Assembly (NCBI GenBank): GCA_903891475.1
Contig: CAITEP010000021.1
Span: forward strand, 186,001-250,000
From: an uncultured Mucilaginibacter sp.
GTDB lineage: Bacteria > Bacteroidota > Bacteroidia > Sphingobacteriales > Sphingobacteriaceae
DNA: 64,000 nucleotides
Reading direction: 5' to 3'
Shown: one piece after another, positions 35,853 to 45,977 of the stretch
How positions within the stretch are numbered: the first letter of the stretch is position 1
Layout: each line of letters begins with the position of its first letter
The notes under the pieces: generated by a model
The model's database searches: none
Seen by the model: only the letters and a program-made list of their open reading frames with translations
What the model was told of the DNA's origin: nothing
Position numbers and translations under genes: made by a program

Positions 35853-38213
35853 ATGTTTAGGAATTATTTAAATACCGCTTTTCAAGCCATTTGGAAACAT
35901 AAGGGCTTTTCATTAATAAATATAAGTGGATTGGCTATTGGACTTACCAGTTGCTTATTGCTTCTGTTATACATTAATTATCATTTAAATTTTGATAGGC
36001 ATTTTAAAAACATTGATAATATTTATCTAATAGAAAGTAATCAGGTTGGCGATGGGAAAATATTTACCTTCCCGGTTACCCCCGAACCGATGGCAAAGGC
36101 AATTATAGCGCAAGTGCCTGGTGTTGAAAGAGCTATTAGGAATGTAGATGCTAAAGCATTGTTAATGTACAATGGTAATACTTTTAAAAAAAGTATAATT
36201 TATGCTGATGCGGGATACTTCTTCATGTTTTCATTCCGATTTATTAATGGTAATGCTGAAAAATCCCTTTTACAACCTAATTCAATTGTGATTACCGAAA
36301 ACACAGCTAAGACTATTTTTGGAAATTCAAATCCTATTGGTAAAATTATAAAATTCAATAAAACAAACGATTTGATTGTAAGTGGAGTTATTTCAAATAT
36401 CCCTTTGAATAGTTCACAACAATTTGATTGTGTAATACCTTGGAGTTTTTACGAAACTATTAACTCGGGTATTAAAAATGCCGGTTGGTCTAGCAATATA
36501 TGCCAAACATATGTTGAGCTTAAAAATGGTGTCGATTTTGCAAAGGCGGATAAAATTATACGCCAAATGATGAACAAAAATCAAAAATATTTTAAGGCGG
36601 AAGATATGCTTTTTCCATTGGCAAAAAGTCATTTATATACTGAGTTTGAAAACGGAAAGCCTAAAGGTGGTTTAATAGATCAAATATACTTATTTATTTA
36701 TTTGGCAATATGCCTTTTATTAGTAGCCTGCGCCAATTTCATCAACCTTTCAACCGCTAGGTCGGCAGAGCGAGCAAAAGAAATTGGGGTTCGAAAAGTA
36801 ATAGGGGCTTCAAAAACCAATTTAATAATACAATTTATTACCGAATCATTTTTGTTAACCCTAGTTTCTTTAGTATTGGCTCTAGTACTTACGTGGCAAA
36901 TGCTCCCGGTTTTCAATAATTTATTGAACATTTCGTTGATAATACCTTTTAGCAATATTTATTTTTTTGGTTCTATCATTTTAGGGTTTATTATCATTAG
37001 CCTATTGACCGGTTGTTATCCAGCCTTTTATTTATCGTCAATTAAACCGGTAAAAGTTTTAAAAGGTTTATTTAAGGGTGGAAAGAGATCAATGTCTGTT
37101 CGAAAGGTTTTTGTTGTTATACAATTTACTTTTGCTATTTTTTTAATTACAGCAACCATTTGTATTTATAAACAAATAAAATATGTTCAAAACCGATCAC
37201 TAGGATTTGATACATCAAATATGGTTGAAATTAATTTAGAAGATAATCTGGTAAACAAAGTTGATTTATTAACAAATGAGTTGAAAAAAGCCAATTTTAT
37301 AACAGCTGCAAGCCCTCTTTCGCAAAGCCTAACCACGACTTATTGGAATACATGGGGTTTTACATGGCCCGGTAAGCTAATAAACCAACGCACGCTAATA
37401 GAACAGATGGTAATTGGTTATGATTTCATAAAAACCTCTGGAGCAAAATTATTAGCAGGCCGTGAGTTTTCAAGTACATATCCAATTGATACGGCTGGTA
37501 AAACTTTATTAATAAACGAGGCTGCCGTAAAGGTGATGAATTTGAAACAACCAATAGGAGCTATAATTAGGTCAGGTAATGATGCTTTTACTGTTGTTGG
37601 TGTATTAAACGATCTTAACATGGGTTCGCCATATCAAAAAGTAAGCCCAACTGTTTTTTATTGCTCCGTTGTGAATAATGTATTGGCCATGCGAACCAAT
37701 CCTAATAAAAACATTGGAGAGTGTGTAAAGGGAATAAATACTATTCTAAAAAAAATAAACCCATCCTATCAACCAGATGTAAAATTTGTTGATAAAGGAA
37801 TAGAAAGAAAATATAAAGACCAACAAATATTAGGAAAACTAGCCAGTTTATTCGGTTCGCTAGCAATTTTTATATCATGCTTAGGTTTATTAGGCCTTGT
37901 TACCTATGCCGCTGAGCAACGCACCAAAGAGATCGGTATACGCAAGGTTTTGGGCGCAAGCGTTTTAAAATTAACGTATTTACTTTCGTTTGATTTTTTA
38001 AGTCTTGTCGTTTTAGCATTCATCATAGCAATACCGATATCAATAATTGCACTTAATAAATGGTTAATCAATTTTGAGTATCGAATTGCGTTGAGTTGGT
38101 GGATATTCATTTTTGCGGGCTTAATAGCCTCAGCTATAGCATTGTTGACAATAAGTTACAAAGCTATCAAAACCTCAATGATAAATCCGGTAAAAAGTTT
38201 GAGAAGTGAGTAA
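35853..38213 (+). CDS. FtsX/MacB-type ABC permease, copy 1 of 8
   Basis: A 786-aa inner-membrane protein with the double-length Bacteroidota layout: TM1 (about 20-42), a periplasmic MacB core domain, three TMs with the first FtsX region (about 280-420, RSAERAKEIGVRKVIGASKTNLIIQF), TM5, a second periplasmic domain, and three TMs with the second FtsX region (about 670-780, EQRTKEIGIRKVLGASVLKL). The protein ends in NPVKSLRSE, a tail shared by all eight copies. It is the copy next to the first ATPase, and its sequence is distinct from the others, so it may be an old member. MacB-type permeases couple ATP use to periplasmic extrusion through TolC; the substrate is unknown. Confidence 0.92.
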   Translation: MFRNYLNTAFQAIWKHKGFSLINISGLAIGLTSCLLLLLYINYHLNFDRHFKNIDNIYLIESNQVGDGKIFTFPVTPEPMAKAIIAQVPGVERAIRNVDAKALLMYNGNTFKKSIIYADAGYFFMFSFRFINGNAEKSLLQPNSIVITENTAKTIFGNSNPIGKIIKFNKTNDLIVSGVISNIPLNSSQQFDCVIPWSFYETINSGIKNAGWSSNICQTYVELKNGVDFAKADKIIRQMMNKNQKYFKAEDMLFPLAKSHLYTEFENGKPKGGLIDQIYLFIYLAICLLLVACANFINLSTARSAERAKEIGVRKVIGASKTNLIIQFITESFLLTLVSLVLALVLTWQMLPVFNNLLNISLIIPFSNIYFFGSIILGFIIISLLTGCYPAFYLSSIKPVKVLKGLFKGGKRSMSVRKVFVVIQFTFAIFLITATICIYKQIKYVQNRSLGFDTSNMVEINLEDNLVNKVDLLTNELKKANFITAASPLSQSLTTTYWNTWGFTWPGKLINQRTLIEQMVIGYDFIKTSGAKLLAGREFSSTYPIDTAGKTLLINEAAVKVMNLKQPIGAIIRSGNDAFTVVGVLNDLNMGSPYQKVSPTVFYCSVVNNVLAMRTNPNKNIGECVKGINTILKKINPSYQPDVKFVDKGIERKYKDQQILGKLASLFGSLAIFISCLGLLGLVTYAAEQRTKEIGIRKVLGASVLKLTYLLSFDFLSLVVLAFIIAIPISIIALNKWLINFEYRIALSWWIFIFAGLIASAIALLTISYKAIKTSMINPVKSLRSE

Positions 38214-38216
38214 ATA

Positions 38217-38310
38217 GTTTGAATCAGGATTTAAAGAATTCTAAGTTTTGCAGAATTATACTTATAATAAATCCTGAAAATATTAGAATCCTGTTAATCC
38301 TGATTAAGAC
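38217..38310. repeat. Intergenic inverted repeat, copy 1 (diverged)
   Basis: Begins GTTTGAATCAGGATT and ends AATCCTGATTAAGAC: the outer arms pair over about 15 bp, and the inside is decayed compared with copies 2-7. It starts 4 bp after the stop of permease 1. Confidence 0.75.
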
Positions 38311-38333
38311 AAATAATAATAATATAAAGGCAT

Positions 38334-40700
38334 ATGATCAAAAACTACCTTAAAGTTGCATGGCGTAACCTGGTTGGTAACCCTATGTATAGTTTAATAA
38401 ATATTGGTGGACTAGCCATTGGCATGGCGGTAAGTTTTATGCTGATGCTGTATGTATACAACGAATTTAGTTTTGACCAACATAACATCAATATTAAACG
38501 TGTTTACGAGGTTTTTAGAAACCAGCCAAGTAATGGTGAAATATTCACGAATACCGCGACACCTGTACCGCTGGCACCTGCCTTAAAAAAAGATTTTCCG
38601 GAGGTTGATAAAGTTTGCAGGGTTAATTGGGGTGATGATGTTTTGATAAATTACAAAAATAAAGCCTTGAAAATAAATACAATGGCGTCTGATATCGACA
38701 TTTTGGATATGTTTACCTTTCATTACATATATGGAAGTAAAAAAACTGCTTTTCCTAATCAATCGTCTATCGTTTTAACCCAATCAGCAGCAAAGGCTTT
38801 ATTTGGAAGTGGCAATCCAATAGGACAGATTGTAAAACTTTATAATCAATTTCCTTTAAGGGTGAGTGCGGTAATTGCCGATAATCCAAATAATTCTTCA
38901 TTTTGGTTTAGGGCTCTCATTTCATGGGACGAAATTTGCGCCCAGCAAAATTGGATAAAACAATCAGGATGGGGTAATTATTCATTCCGTACCTTTTTAA
39001 TGCTTAAGGCTAATGCTAACCTAAATCTTGTACAAGCTAAAATTAAAAATATAGTTGCTAAGTATAATCCTGAAAATAAGGAAAATACTATGTTTTTATA
39101 CCCTCTTGAAAAGCTCCATTTGTATGGGGAATTTAAAAATGGGGTAGAGGTAGGTGGCAAAATTGATACGGTAAATTTATTTCTGATGTTGGCAATAGGC
39201 ATATTGTTGATAGCATGCATTAACTTTATGAACTTATCAACCGCACGTTCAGAGCATAGGGCCAAGGAAGTAGGTGTGCGTAAAACCATAGGAGCCAGCA
39301 GGTTTACCCTAATATGGCAATTTATGGGCGAATCATTATTTATGGCGTTTTTTGCCATGTTGATAGCCATTATTTTAATGGTGTTGCTTATACCCCGGTT
39401 CAATGATTTAATAAATCTACAACTTAAGCTACCTTATAATAATCCACTGGCATGGTTGGGTATTACATTGGTTACTCTTTTTACTGGCTTGGTTGCCGGG
39501 AGTTACCCGGCTATATTTTTATCATCATTTAAACCGGTTAAAGTATTAAAAGGACTTAAATTAAATAAAAAATCGGGGGTAAAACCTCGACAAGTATTGG
39601 TAGTTGTCCAGTTTTCGTTTGCCATTATTTTAATTTTAAGCAGCCTTTTCATTTTTAAACAGATACAATACATCAAAAACCAACCAATTGGCTATGACAA
39701 GAATGGTTTAGTTGATTTACCCTCTGAGGGAAGTTTAGATAATAGATTTGAAAATTTTAGGCTAGATGCTATTAATGCTGGTGCCATAACAGATGGTGCC
39801 ATTACTTCTTCAAGTATTGTAAACAACGGAAGTAATTCGTGGGGCATTGTTTGGGATGGGCAATTACCCGGCGAGGATAAATTACCAATTGATATCATGG
39901 CAGTAACCTATCATTTTGTAAAAACCTTTGGTGTTAAATTGATTGAAGGTCGTGATTTTTCTGAGGCTTATCCTTCAGATTCGGTTGGTATCATTTTAAA
40001 TCAAGCTGCTGTTAAATTAATGAAGTTTAAGCATCCTATAGGCCAGTTGGTAACCTATCAAAGTAAAAAATGTAAAGTTGTAGGGGTTATTGAAAATTTT
40101 GTTTGGGGTTCGCCATATGAACCAGTTACCCCTGCTATTATAGGATTTGCTAAGGGATGGACTGGCAATATAGCCCTTAGGCTTAATCCAAATAAGTCGA
40201 TTTCGGCAAGTTTAGATATATTAAAAGTAATTTATAAAAAATATAATCCTGAATACCCCTTTACTTACAAATTTGCCGATGAAGAATTTAAGAATAAATT
40301 TTATTCTGAGCAATTATTGGGTACCATGTCAGTTCTATTTACATGTTTAGCCATCATCATTTCCAGCTTAGGCTTATTTGGTTTGGCTTCATTTTCGGCG
40401 GAGCAACGTAAAAAAGAAATAGGAATACGAAAGGTATTAGGTGCCAGCATACAAAACCTTTGGGTAAAGCTTTCGCGCGAGTTTTTAATATTGGTCATTA
40501 TTTCCTTCGCTATTGGTGCCATTATAAGCTATAACATCATCCATAAATGGTTGTTAAAATTTACCTATCATACACAACTAAGCCCATGGGTGTTTTTATT
40601 AACACTGATAATTAGTCTGTTAATATGTTTATTGACAGTTAGTTGGCAGGCCGTAAAAGCATCTATGACTAATCCGGTAAAGAATTTAAGAAGTGAATAA
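38334..40700 (+). CDS. FtsX/MacB-type ABC permease, copy 2 of 8
   Basis: 788 aa, same eight-TM double layout as copy 1. The N-terminus is MIKNYLKVAWRNLVGNPMYSLINIGGLAIGMAVSFMLMLYVYNEFSFDQ; first coupling region SEHRAKEVGVRKTIGASRFTLIWQF; second coupling region AEQRKKEIGIRKVLGASIQNLWVKL; tail NPVKNLRSE. In its two periplasmic domains it is nearer to copy 1 than to the later copies (for example KPVKVLKGL and AVKLMKFKHPIGQLV against AVKVMNLKQPIGAII). A diverged inverted repeat lies upstream and a well-kept one downstream. The absence of an ATPase of its own means it must share one of the two in the cluster. Confidence 0.92.
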   Translation: MIKNYLKVAWRNLVGNPMYSLINIGGLAIGMAVSFMLMLYVYNEFSFDQHNINIKRVYEVFRNQPSNGEIFTNTATPVPLAPALKKDFPEVDKVCRVNWGDDVLINYKNKALKINTMASDIDILDMFTFHYIYGSKKTAFPNQSSIVLTQSAAKALFGSGNPIGQIVKLYNQFPLRVSAVIADNPNNSSFWFRALISWDEICAQQNWIKQSGWGNYSFRTFLMLKANANLNLVQAKIKNIVAKYNPENKENTMFLYPLEKLHLYGEFKNGVEVGGKIDTVNLFLMLAIGILLIACINFMNLSTARSEHRAKEVGVRKTIGASRFTLIWQFMGESLFMAFFAMLIAIILMVLLIPRFNDLINLQLKLPYNNPLAWLGITLVTLFTGLVAGSYPAIFLSSFKPVKVLKGLKLNKKSGVKPRQVLVVVQFSFAIILILSSLFIFKQIQYIKNQPIGYDKNGLVDLPSEGSLDNRFENFRLDAINAGAITDGAITSSSIVNNGSNSWGIVWDGQLPGEDKLPIDIMAVTYHFVKTFGVKLIEGRDFSEAYPSDSVGIILNQAAVKLMKFKHPIGQLVTYQSKKCKVVGVIENFVWGSPYEPVTPAIIGFAKGWTGNIALRLNPNKSISASLDILKVIYKKYNPEYPFTYKFADEEFKNKFYSEQLLGTMSVLFTCLAIIISSLGLFGLASFSAEQRKKEIGIRKVLGASIQNLWVKLSREFLILVIISFAIGAIISYNIIHKWLLKFTYHTQLSPWVFLLTLIISLLICLLTVSWQAVKASMTNPVKNLRSE

Positions 40701-40702
40701 TT

Positions 40703-40796
40703 GTCTGAATCAGGATTAACGGAATTTTAGGATTAACAGAATTTTGAATTAATCTAATCCTGAAAATTAACAAATCCTGAAAATCCTGATTCAGAC
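40703..40796. repeat. Intergenic inverted repeat, copy 2
   Basis: Starts GTCTGAATCAGGATTAACGG and ends AATCCTGATTCAGAC. The outer 15 bp are perfectly inverted, and the inner arms contain spaced AGGATT / AATCCT blocks that continue the stem imperfectly. It begins 2 bp after the stop of permease 2. Confidence 0.9.
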
Positions 40797-40819
40797 AAAT
40801 AATAAAAGTAGAAACAAAA

Positions 40820-43198
40820 ATGTTAAAAAATTATTTCAAAATAGGTTGGCCCAACCTGCGGCGTAATAAGGCTTATGCCGGTATCAGCATTGTAGGCTTG
40901 GCATTAGGCATAGCTTGTGGAATATTGATTTTCACATTAATAAGTTATCACCTAAGTTTTGATAATTTTCATAAAAACCCTGATAGGATTTTCCGTTTTT
41001 ATACCGAATGGGATGATCAGGGGGTTAGTAAATCGGTTGGTTTACCCCAACCTTTTGGAAAAACCTTTAGGAATGATTACTCCCTTGGGGAGAAAACTGC
41101 GAGGATTATTGATTTTCATCAGTCGTTGATAACCATTCATGAAGGTAACCAGGTTAAAAAATTCAGGGAAGAAAATGGTGTCGCCTTTACCGAGCCTGAG
41201 TTTTTTGATATCATGAATTATCCCTTAATAAAAGGGGACAAGAAATCTGTATTACAACAACCTAATGAAGCCTTAATAACTGAGACAGCAGCTATCAAGT
41301 TTTTTGGCAATACCAATGTAATTGGCAAAGTTTTCAGACTTGATAATAAACTAAATTTTACCATAACCGGCTTATTGAAGGATTTACCTGATAATACCGA
41401 TCGAAACCAAAATATATATGTATCCTATAGCAGTTTGGATGATTTTACCAATAAGAAACGTGAATCAAATTGGCAAGGAGTTTATAGTGGTAGTCAGGCC
41501 TATACTTTATTAAAAGCCAGCGTTAGCGTAAATCAAGCGGAGGCAGCATTGGCTTCTATTGTAAAGAAAGTTTATAAAGGCAGAGATTTAAAAGTTTGGC
41601 ATTTTCACCTGCAACCATTAAATGATATACACTTTAATCCCGAACTAAACGGATTTGCCGATAAAAAATACCTGTGGGCCCTGTTTTTTATTGGGGTGTT
41701 TTTAATACTAACCGCCTGTGTAAATTTTGTGAATTTGGCAACGGCCCAAGCACTGAACCGGGCCAAGGAGGTAGGCATACGCAAAGTTTTAGGCAGTTTA
41801 CCCTTCCAATTATTTTGGCAGTTTATTGCCGAGACTGCTATCATCACCCTATTCGCGGTTGTTATTTCAATCGTACTGGCCGCACTTACCTTGCCGTTAT
41901 TGAATGATTTATTTGAATCGCAGATGACTTTCCAATGGCTGCCGCTGGGTATTTTTATTGTAGGAATTTCCATATTGGTGGTTTTTCTTTCGGGTAGCTA
42001 CCCTGGCTTGGTATTGGCTCGTTTTCAACCAATTTTGGCACTGAAAAGTAAGCTGTCCCAAAAGCATATCGGGGGTTTTTCGTTGCGAAGGATATTGATA
42101 GTAACCCAATTTAGCATCGCACAATTATTAATTATTGGTGCCATTATTGTGGTTTCTCAACTCCATTATTCCCAAAATTCCGATTTAGGCTTTAATAAAC
42201 AGGCGGTGGTATTGTTGCCAGTGCCTGATAACAATAAGGCCAAACTGCAAACCATGCTCAATCAACTAAACCAAGTGCCGGGGGTAACAAGTACTTCCTT
42301 GTGTTATCAAGCACCTGCCTCGCAATCTAATAATACAACTGGTTTAGTTTATGATAACAGGGCAGAAGAAGAACATTGGGGAGTTAATACCAAAAACGGC
42401 GATCAAAACTACCTTAAAACATTCGGTTTAAAATTAGTTGCAGGGCGTAATTTAAACCCCGCTGATACCGCTACTGAATTTTTAGTTAATGAGACCTTCG
42501 CTAAAAAACTTAATTTAAAATCGGCCGATGTAATTGGTAAAATGTTGGCCATCAACGGTAAAACAACAAAAGCGCCCATAGTTGGTGTGGTAAAGGATTT
42601 TTATACCTATTCTTTTCATGAAGAAATAGATGCCATTTGCATCATGTCCGACTACCGGGGATTTTCAACCTGCGCCATCAAAATGAATATGAAAAATGCC
42701 AGTACCGCGCTTGCCTCCTTCGAAAAAATATGGAACAATACTTTCCCACAGGAGCTTTATTCCTACGCTTTTTTTGATGATAATATTAAAAAGTTTTACG
42801 AGTTGGATAACATCCTGCTAAAACTGGTTGAAGGCTTTGCTCTCATCGCCATATTTATAAGCTGTTTGGGTTTGTATGGCATGGTATCATTCATGGCGGT
42901 GCGCAAAACCAAGGAGATAGGGGTGCGCAAAGTATTAGGTGCAGGTATACAAAGCATCTTATGGCTGTTTGGTAAGGAGTTTTGCCGATTACTGCTCATC
43001 GCCTTTGGCATAGCTGCCCCTTTGGCCTGGCTCACCATGAACAATTACCTGCAAGGCTTTAAATACCGAATTACCATAGGTCCCGAAATATTTTTAATGG
43101 CCATAGCCATCACCTTTATAATAACTACCATAACGGTAGGCTACAGGGCAATAAGGGCAGCATTGGATAATCCTGTGAGGAGTTTAAGGAGTGAATAA
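40820..43198 (+). CDS. FtsX/MacB-type ABC permease, copy 3 of 8
   Basis: 792 aa. N-terminus MLKNYFKIGWPNLRRNKAYAGISIVGLALGIACGILIFTLISYHLSFD; coupling regions ALNRAKEVGIRKVLGSLPFQLFWQF and VRKTKEIGVRKVLGAGIQSILWLF; tail NPVRSLRSE. The second half of the gene (from about 41650) is visibly richer in G and C than the neighbouring copies, suggesting a different age or origin. The loop after TM4 (LARFQPILALKSKLSQK) departs from the KPVKVLK form of copies 1 and 2. The spacer that follows carries a different kind of inverted repeat, so this copy marks a boundary within the array. Confidence 0.92.
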   Translation: MLKNYFKIGWPNLRRNKAYAGISIVGLALGIACGILIFTLISYHLSFDNFHKNPDRIFRFYTEWDDQGVSKSVGLPQPFGKTFRNDYSLGEKTARIIDFHQSLITIHEGNQVKKFREENGVAFTEPEFFDIMNYPLIKGDKKSVLQQPNEALITETAAIKFFGNTNVIGKVFRLDNKLNFTITGLLKDLPDNTDRNQNIYVSYSSLDDFTNKKRESNWQGVYSGSQAYTLLKASVSVNQAEAALASIVKKVYKGRDLKVWHFHLQPLNDIHFNPELNGFADKKYLWALFFIGVFLILTACVNFVNLATAQALNRAKEVGIRKVLGSLPFQLFWQFIAETAIITLFAVVISIVLAALTLPLLNDLFESQMTFQWLPLGIFIVGISILVVFLSGSYPGLVLARFQPILALKSKLSQKHIGGFSLRRILIVTQFSIAQLLIIGAIIVVSQLHYSQNSDLGFNKQAVVLLPVPDNNKAKLQTMLNQLNQVPGVTSTSLCYQAPASQSNNTTGLVYDNRAEEEHWGVNTKNGDQNYLKTFGLKLVAGRNLNPADTATEFLVNETFAKKLNLKSADVIGKMLAINGKTTKAPIVGVVKDFYTYSFHEEIDAICIMSDYRGFSTCAIKMNMKNASTALASFEKIWNNTFPQELYSYAFFDDNIKKFYELDNILLKLVEGFALIAIFISCLGLYGMVSFMAVRKTKEIGVRKVLGAGIQSILWLFGKEFCRLLLIAFGIAAPLAWLTMNNYLQGFKYRITIGPEIFLMAIAITFIITTITVGYRAIRAALDNPVRSLRSE

Positions 43199-43277
43199 AT
43201 TGGTCATTGTTTCATTGTTCATCAGTCATTAAACTAAGATCAGTATAATAATTTATATAAATGACTGAATGACCAAT
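43199..43277. repeat. Nested inverted repeat between permeases 3 and 4 (unrelated to the other spacers)
   Basis: Two pairs of arms: ATTGGTCATT (43199-43208) with AATGACCAAT (43268-43277), and CAGTCATT (43223-43230) with AATGACTG (43260-43267). Together they form a long bulged stem. It has no sequence in common with the GTCTGAATCAGG repeats. Confidence 0.75.
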
Positions 43278-43291
43278 TCAATAAATCAATA

Positions 43292-43309
43292 TCCCGATAG
43301 CTATCGGGA
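43292..43309. repeat. 18-bp perfect palindrome TCCCGATAGCTATCGGGA
   Basis: A perfect self-complementary 18-mer 25 bp before the ATG of permease 4. Similar CCCGATAGCTATCGGG palindromes are, as far as I recall, frequent in intergenic DNA of this phylum; it may be a repeat mark or protein-binding site. Confidence 0.75.
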
Positions 43310-43333
43310 CAATAAATCCATAATTGAAACAAA

Positions 43334-45790
43334 ATGATTAAAAATTACCTAACCATAGCCCTGCGCAATTTTTGGCGTAATAAATTGTTTACACTAATTA
43401 ATGTTACTGGTCTTTCGATTGGTTTAGCAACATGTCTAGTTATTTATTCACTGGTAAATTACGACTTTAATTTCGATAAGTTTGAAAAAGAAGGTGATAG
43501 AATTTACCGGGTTGTAACAATTTTTACCTTCTCTGGCGAAAAGGAACACAATCCCGGTGTATGCGGACCATTACCTTGGTCGATTAAAAACAAGGTTACC
43601 GGAATGGAAGTATCCGCTCCTGTGTTTCGCTTGTTGATGCCAGATGTATATATTCCTAAAGATGGCGAAGCTCCGATTAAATTTAAACAACAACAGAAAA
43701 TTGCTTTCGCCGATAGTAGTTATTTTCAATTACTTCAATATAAATGGTTGGCTGGCTCACCAAAAACCGCATTAAATGAGGCAGACAGAGTAGTGCTTAC
43801 CTCAGACCAGGCATCGATTTATTTTCCGGGCTTACCTTTCGACAAGGTTATGGGGAAAACGGTTATCTATGATACCATTAAAACCACCGTATCGGGTATA
43901 ATTCAGCCCATAAAGGAGAATACTGATTTCAGCTTCCATGATTTGGTTTCTTATCAAACGGCTTTTACCCATTTGAGCTGGCGCATGCAACTAGGTTTGA
44001 ACAATTGGGGCGGTACCAATGTAATGCGCCAGCTTTTTATAAAACTTTCACCGGGTACTCATACTGAACAAATAGAAAAGCAGCTGAATAACATCCTTAA
44101 AATGGAAAGTAATTCTCGACCTGGAAGAACCCAAGTATTTTCATTACAGCCTTTGAGTCAAATTCATTTCGATGTCAGATATGGCGCAATTGCCAATTGG
44201 AATACTGCTAACCTTACCACGCTCTATTATTTGCTTTTAATAGCACTTTTTTTGCTTTTATGCGGTTGTATTAATTTTGTAAACCTCGCCACTGCCCAGG
44301 CTACTAAGCGCGCTCGCGAAATAGGTGTGCGTAAAACGATGGGGAGCACAAGAACGCAATTAATTGGACAGTTCTTTATAGAAACATGGTTGACAACCAT
44401 GTTTGCAGTAATATTAGCTGTTTCTCTTATCCCGATTATACTTCGCCTTTTTCAAGGGTTTATTCCGCAAGGCATTAAATTCGATTTGATAGCCCAACCT
44501 AGTATTCTTTTATTCTTGTTTTTACTTTCGATCCTCGTAAGTATTTTATCAGGATTTTACCCAGCGATAATTTTGTCAGGGTATAAACCGGTTGATGTAC
44601 TTAAAAATCAGGTAGTTGTTGGTAATGGGCAGTCACGTAACCAGTGGATGCGAAAATCATTGATAGTTACACAATTTGTTATTGCCCAGTTTTTTATCAT
44701 CGCTACCATTATGCTGAGTAAACAAATAAATTATGCGGTAACAAAAGATCTTGGGTTTAAAAAAGAAGGAATTTTAACCGTTGCTTCGCCATTTAAAAAA
44801 GTTAACGCAGAAGGAAATCGTGTACTATTAAACAAGCTTAAGTCAATACCAGAAGTTGAAATGGTAAGTATGGGAAATGATGAGCCATCTTCCGAAAATA
44901 CAAGCAGCACTGAAGCTCATTACCTCGATGGTAAAAAGGAAATAAAAACTGACGGACTTGACGAAAAATTTGGTGATGAAAACTATATCAAGCTTTATCA
45001 TATACCATTAATCGCTGGTCGGAATCTAAAACCCGGTGATGCCGGCAAGGCATTCCTTATCAATCAAACTTATGCTAAAATGCTTGGCTTTAGAAACTTA
45101 AACGAGGCAATTGGTAAGAATATAGATAATTTTAATGGAGATACCCGTATGCAAATCATCGGGGTAGTAGCTGATTTTCATCAGGAATCATTACATAGCC
45201 CGATTGCTCCTCTTGCGATCCTTACAAGCACCAACGAAAATTTCAAAAGTGTATTTCACATAAGTTTGAAATCTGCAAACAATAATAAATGGCATAATGC
45301 GATCGCCACCATGCAAAAGTATTGGAAACAGGTTTACCCCAATGATGATTTTGAATATCATTTTGTAGATGAAACTATAGCAAACTTGTACGAAAAAGAA
45401 GAAAATACTGTCACTTTGCTTAAATGGGCAACAGGCTTATCTGTATTAATCAGTTGTTTAGGCCTGTTAGGGTTAGCAATTTATACAACTAACCTAAGAA
45501 CTAAGGAGATTGGGGTTCGTAAAATATTAGGTGCTTCAGTTACTCAAATTGTGAGGCTATTAACTAAAGAATTGATTTTGCTTATTTTATTAGCCTTTGC
45601 CATAGTTACACCAATTGTATGGTACGCTATTTACAAATGGATGCAAGGCTTTGCCGATCGTACTGCTATTAGCTGGTGGATTTTTGCTTTAAGTGGTGGA
45701 TTCATGTTGTTAATAGCTTTAATAACATCGGGTTTTCAAACGGTGAAGGCAGCTATTGCAAATCCTGTAAAAAGTTTAAGAAGTGAATAA
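43334..45790 (+). CDS. FtsX/MacB-type ABC permease, copy 4 of 8
   Basis: 818 aa. Begins MIKNYLTIALRNFWRNKLFTLINVTGLSIG, nearly the same as copies 6 and 7, with which it forms a subfamily defined by a VCGPL motif in the first periplasmic domain, PGxHTEQIEKQLNNIL, and a longer second domain. Coupling regions are QATKRAREIGVRKTMGSTRTQLIGQF and NLRTKEIGVRKILGASVTQIVRLL; tail NPVKSLRSE. It lies between the odd spacer with the 18-bp palindrome and inverted repeat copy 3. Eight TMs are expected. Substrate unknown. Confidence 0.92.
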   Translation: MIKNYLTIALRNFWRNKLFTLINVTGLSIGLATCLVIYSLVNYDFNFDKFEKEGDRIYRVVTIFTFSGEKEHNPGVCGPLPWSIKNKVTGMEVSAPVFRLLMPDVYIPKDGEAPIKFKQQQKIAFADSSYFQLLQYKWLAGSPKTALNEADRVVLTSDQASIYFPGLPFDKVMGKTVIYDTIKTTVSGIIQPIKENTDFSFHDLVSYQTAFTHLSWRMQLGLNNWGGTNVMRQLFIKLSPGTHTEQIEKQLNNILKMESNSRPGRTQVFSLQPLSQIHFDVRYGAIANWNTANLTTLYYLLLIALFLLLCGCINFVNLATAQATKRAREIGVRKTMGSTRTQLIGQFFIETWLTTMFAVILAVSLIPIILRLFQGFIPQGIKFDLIAQPSILLFLFLLSILVSILSGFYPAIILSGYKPVDVLKNQVVVGNGQSRNQWMRKSLIVTQFVIAQFFIIATIMLSKQINYAVTKDLGFKKEGILTVASPFKKVNAEGNRVLLNKLKSIPEVEMVSMGNDEPSSENTSSTEAHYLDGKKEIKTDGLDEKFGDENYIKLYHIPLIAGRNLKPGDAGKAFLINQTYAKMLGFRNLNEAIGKNIDNFNGDTRMQIIGVVADFHQESLHSPIAPLAILTSTNENFKSVFHISLKSANNNKWHNAIATMQKYWKQVYPNDDFEYHFVDETIANLYEKEENTVTLLKWATGLSVLISCLGLLGLAIYTTNLRTKEIGVRKILGASVTQIVRLLTKELILLILLAFAIVTPIVWYAIYKWMQGFADRTAISWWIFALSGGFMLLIALITSGFQTVKAAIANPVKSLRSE

Positions 45791-45793
45791 ATC

Positions 45794-45896
45794 GTCTGAA
45801 TCAGGATTAACAGAAATTTAGGATTACCAGGATTTAATTTGAATGACCTTATAGAAATCCTGAAAATTGTGGAATCCTGGAAATTCTGATTCAGAC
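45794..45896. repeat. Intergenic inverted repeat, copy 3
   Basis: Starts GTCTGAATCAGGATTAACAG and ends TTCTGATTCAGAC. It has a middle section (GAATGACCTTATAGAAATCC) shared with copy 4 but not with copies 2 and 5-7. It begins 3 bp after the stop of permease 4. Confidence 0.9.
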
Positions 45897-45977
45897 AAAA
45901 TTGAATGGTTCAGGATCGAATTATTGATGAATTATAAAGGATATTCAAAAAATTGACCTATAAAAACTAGCAATAAC

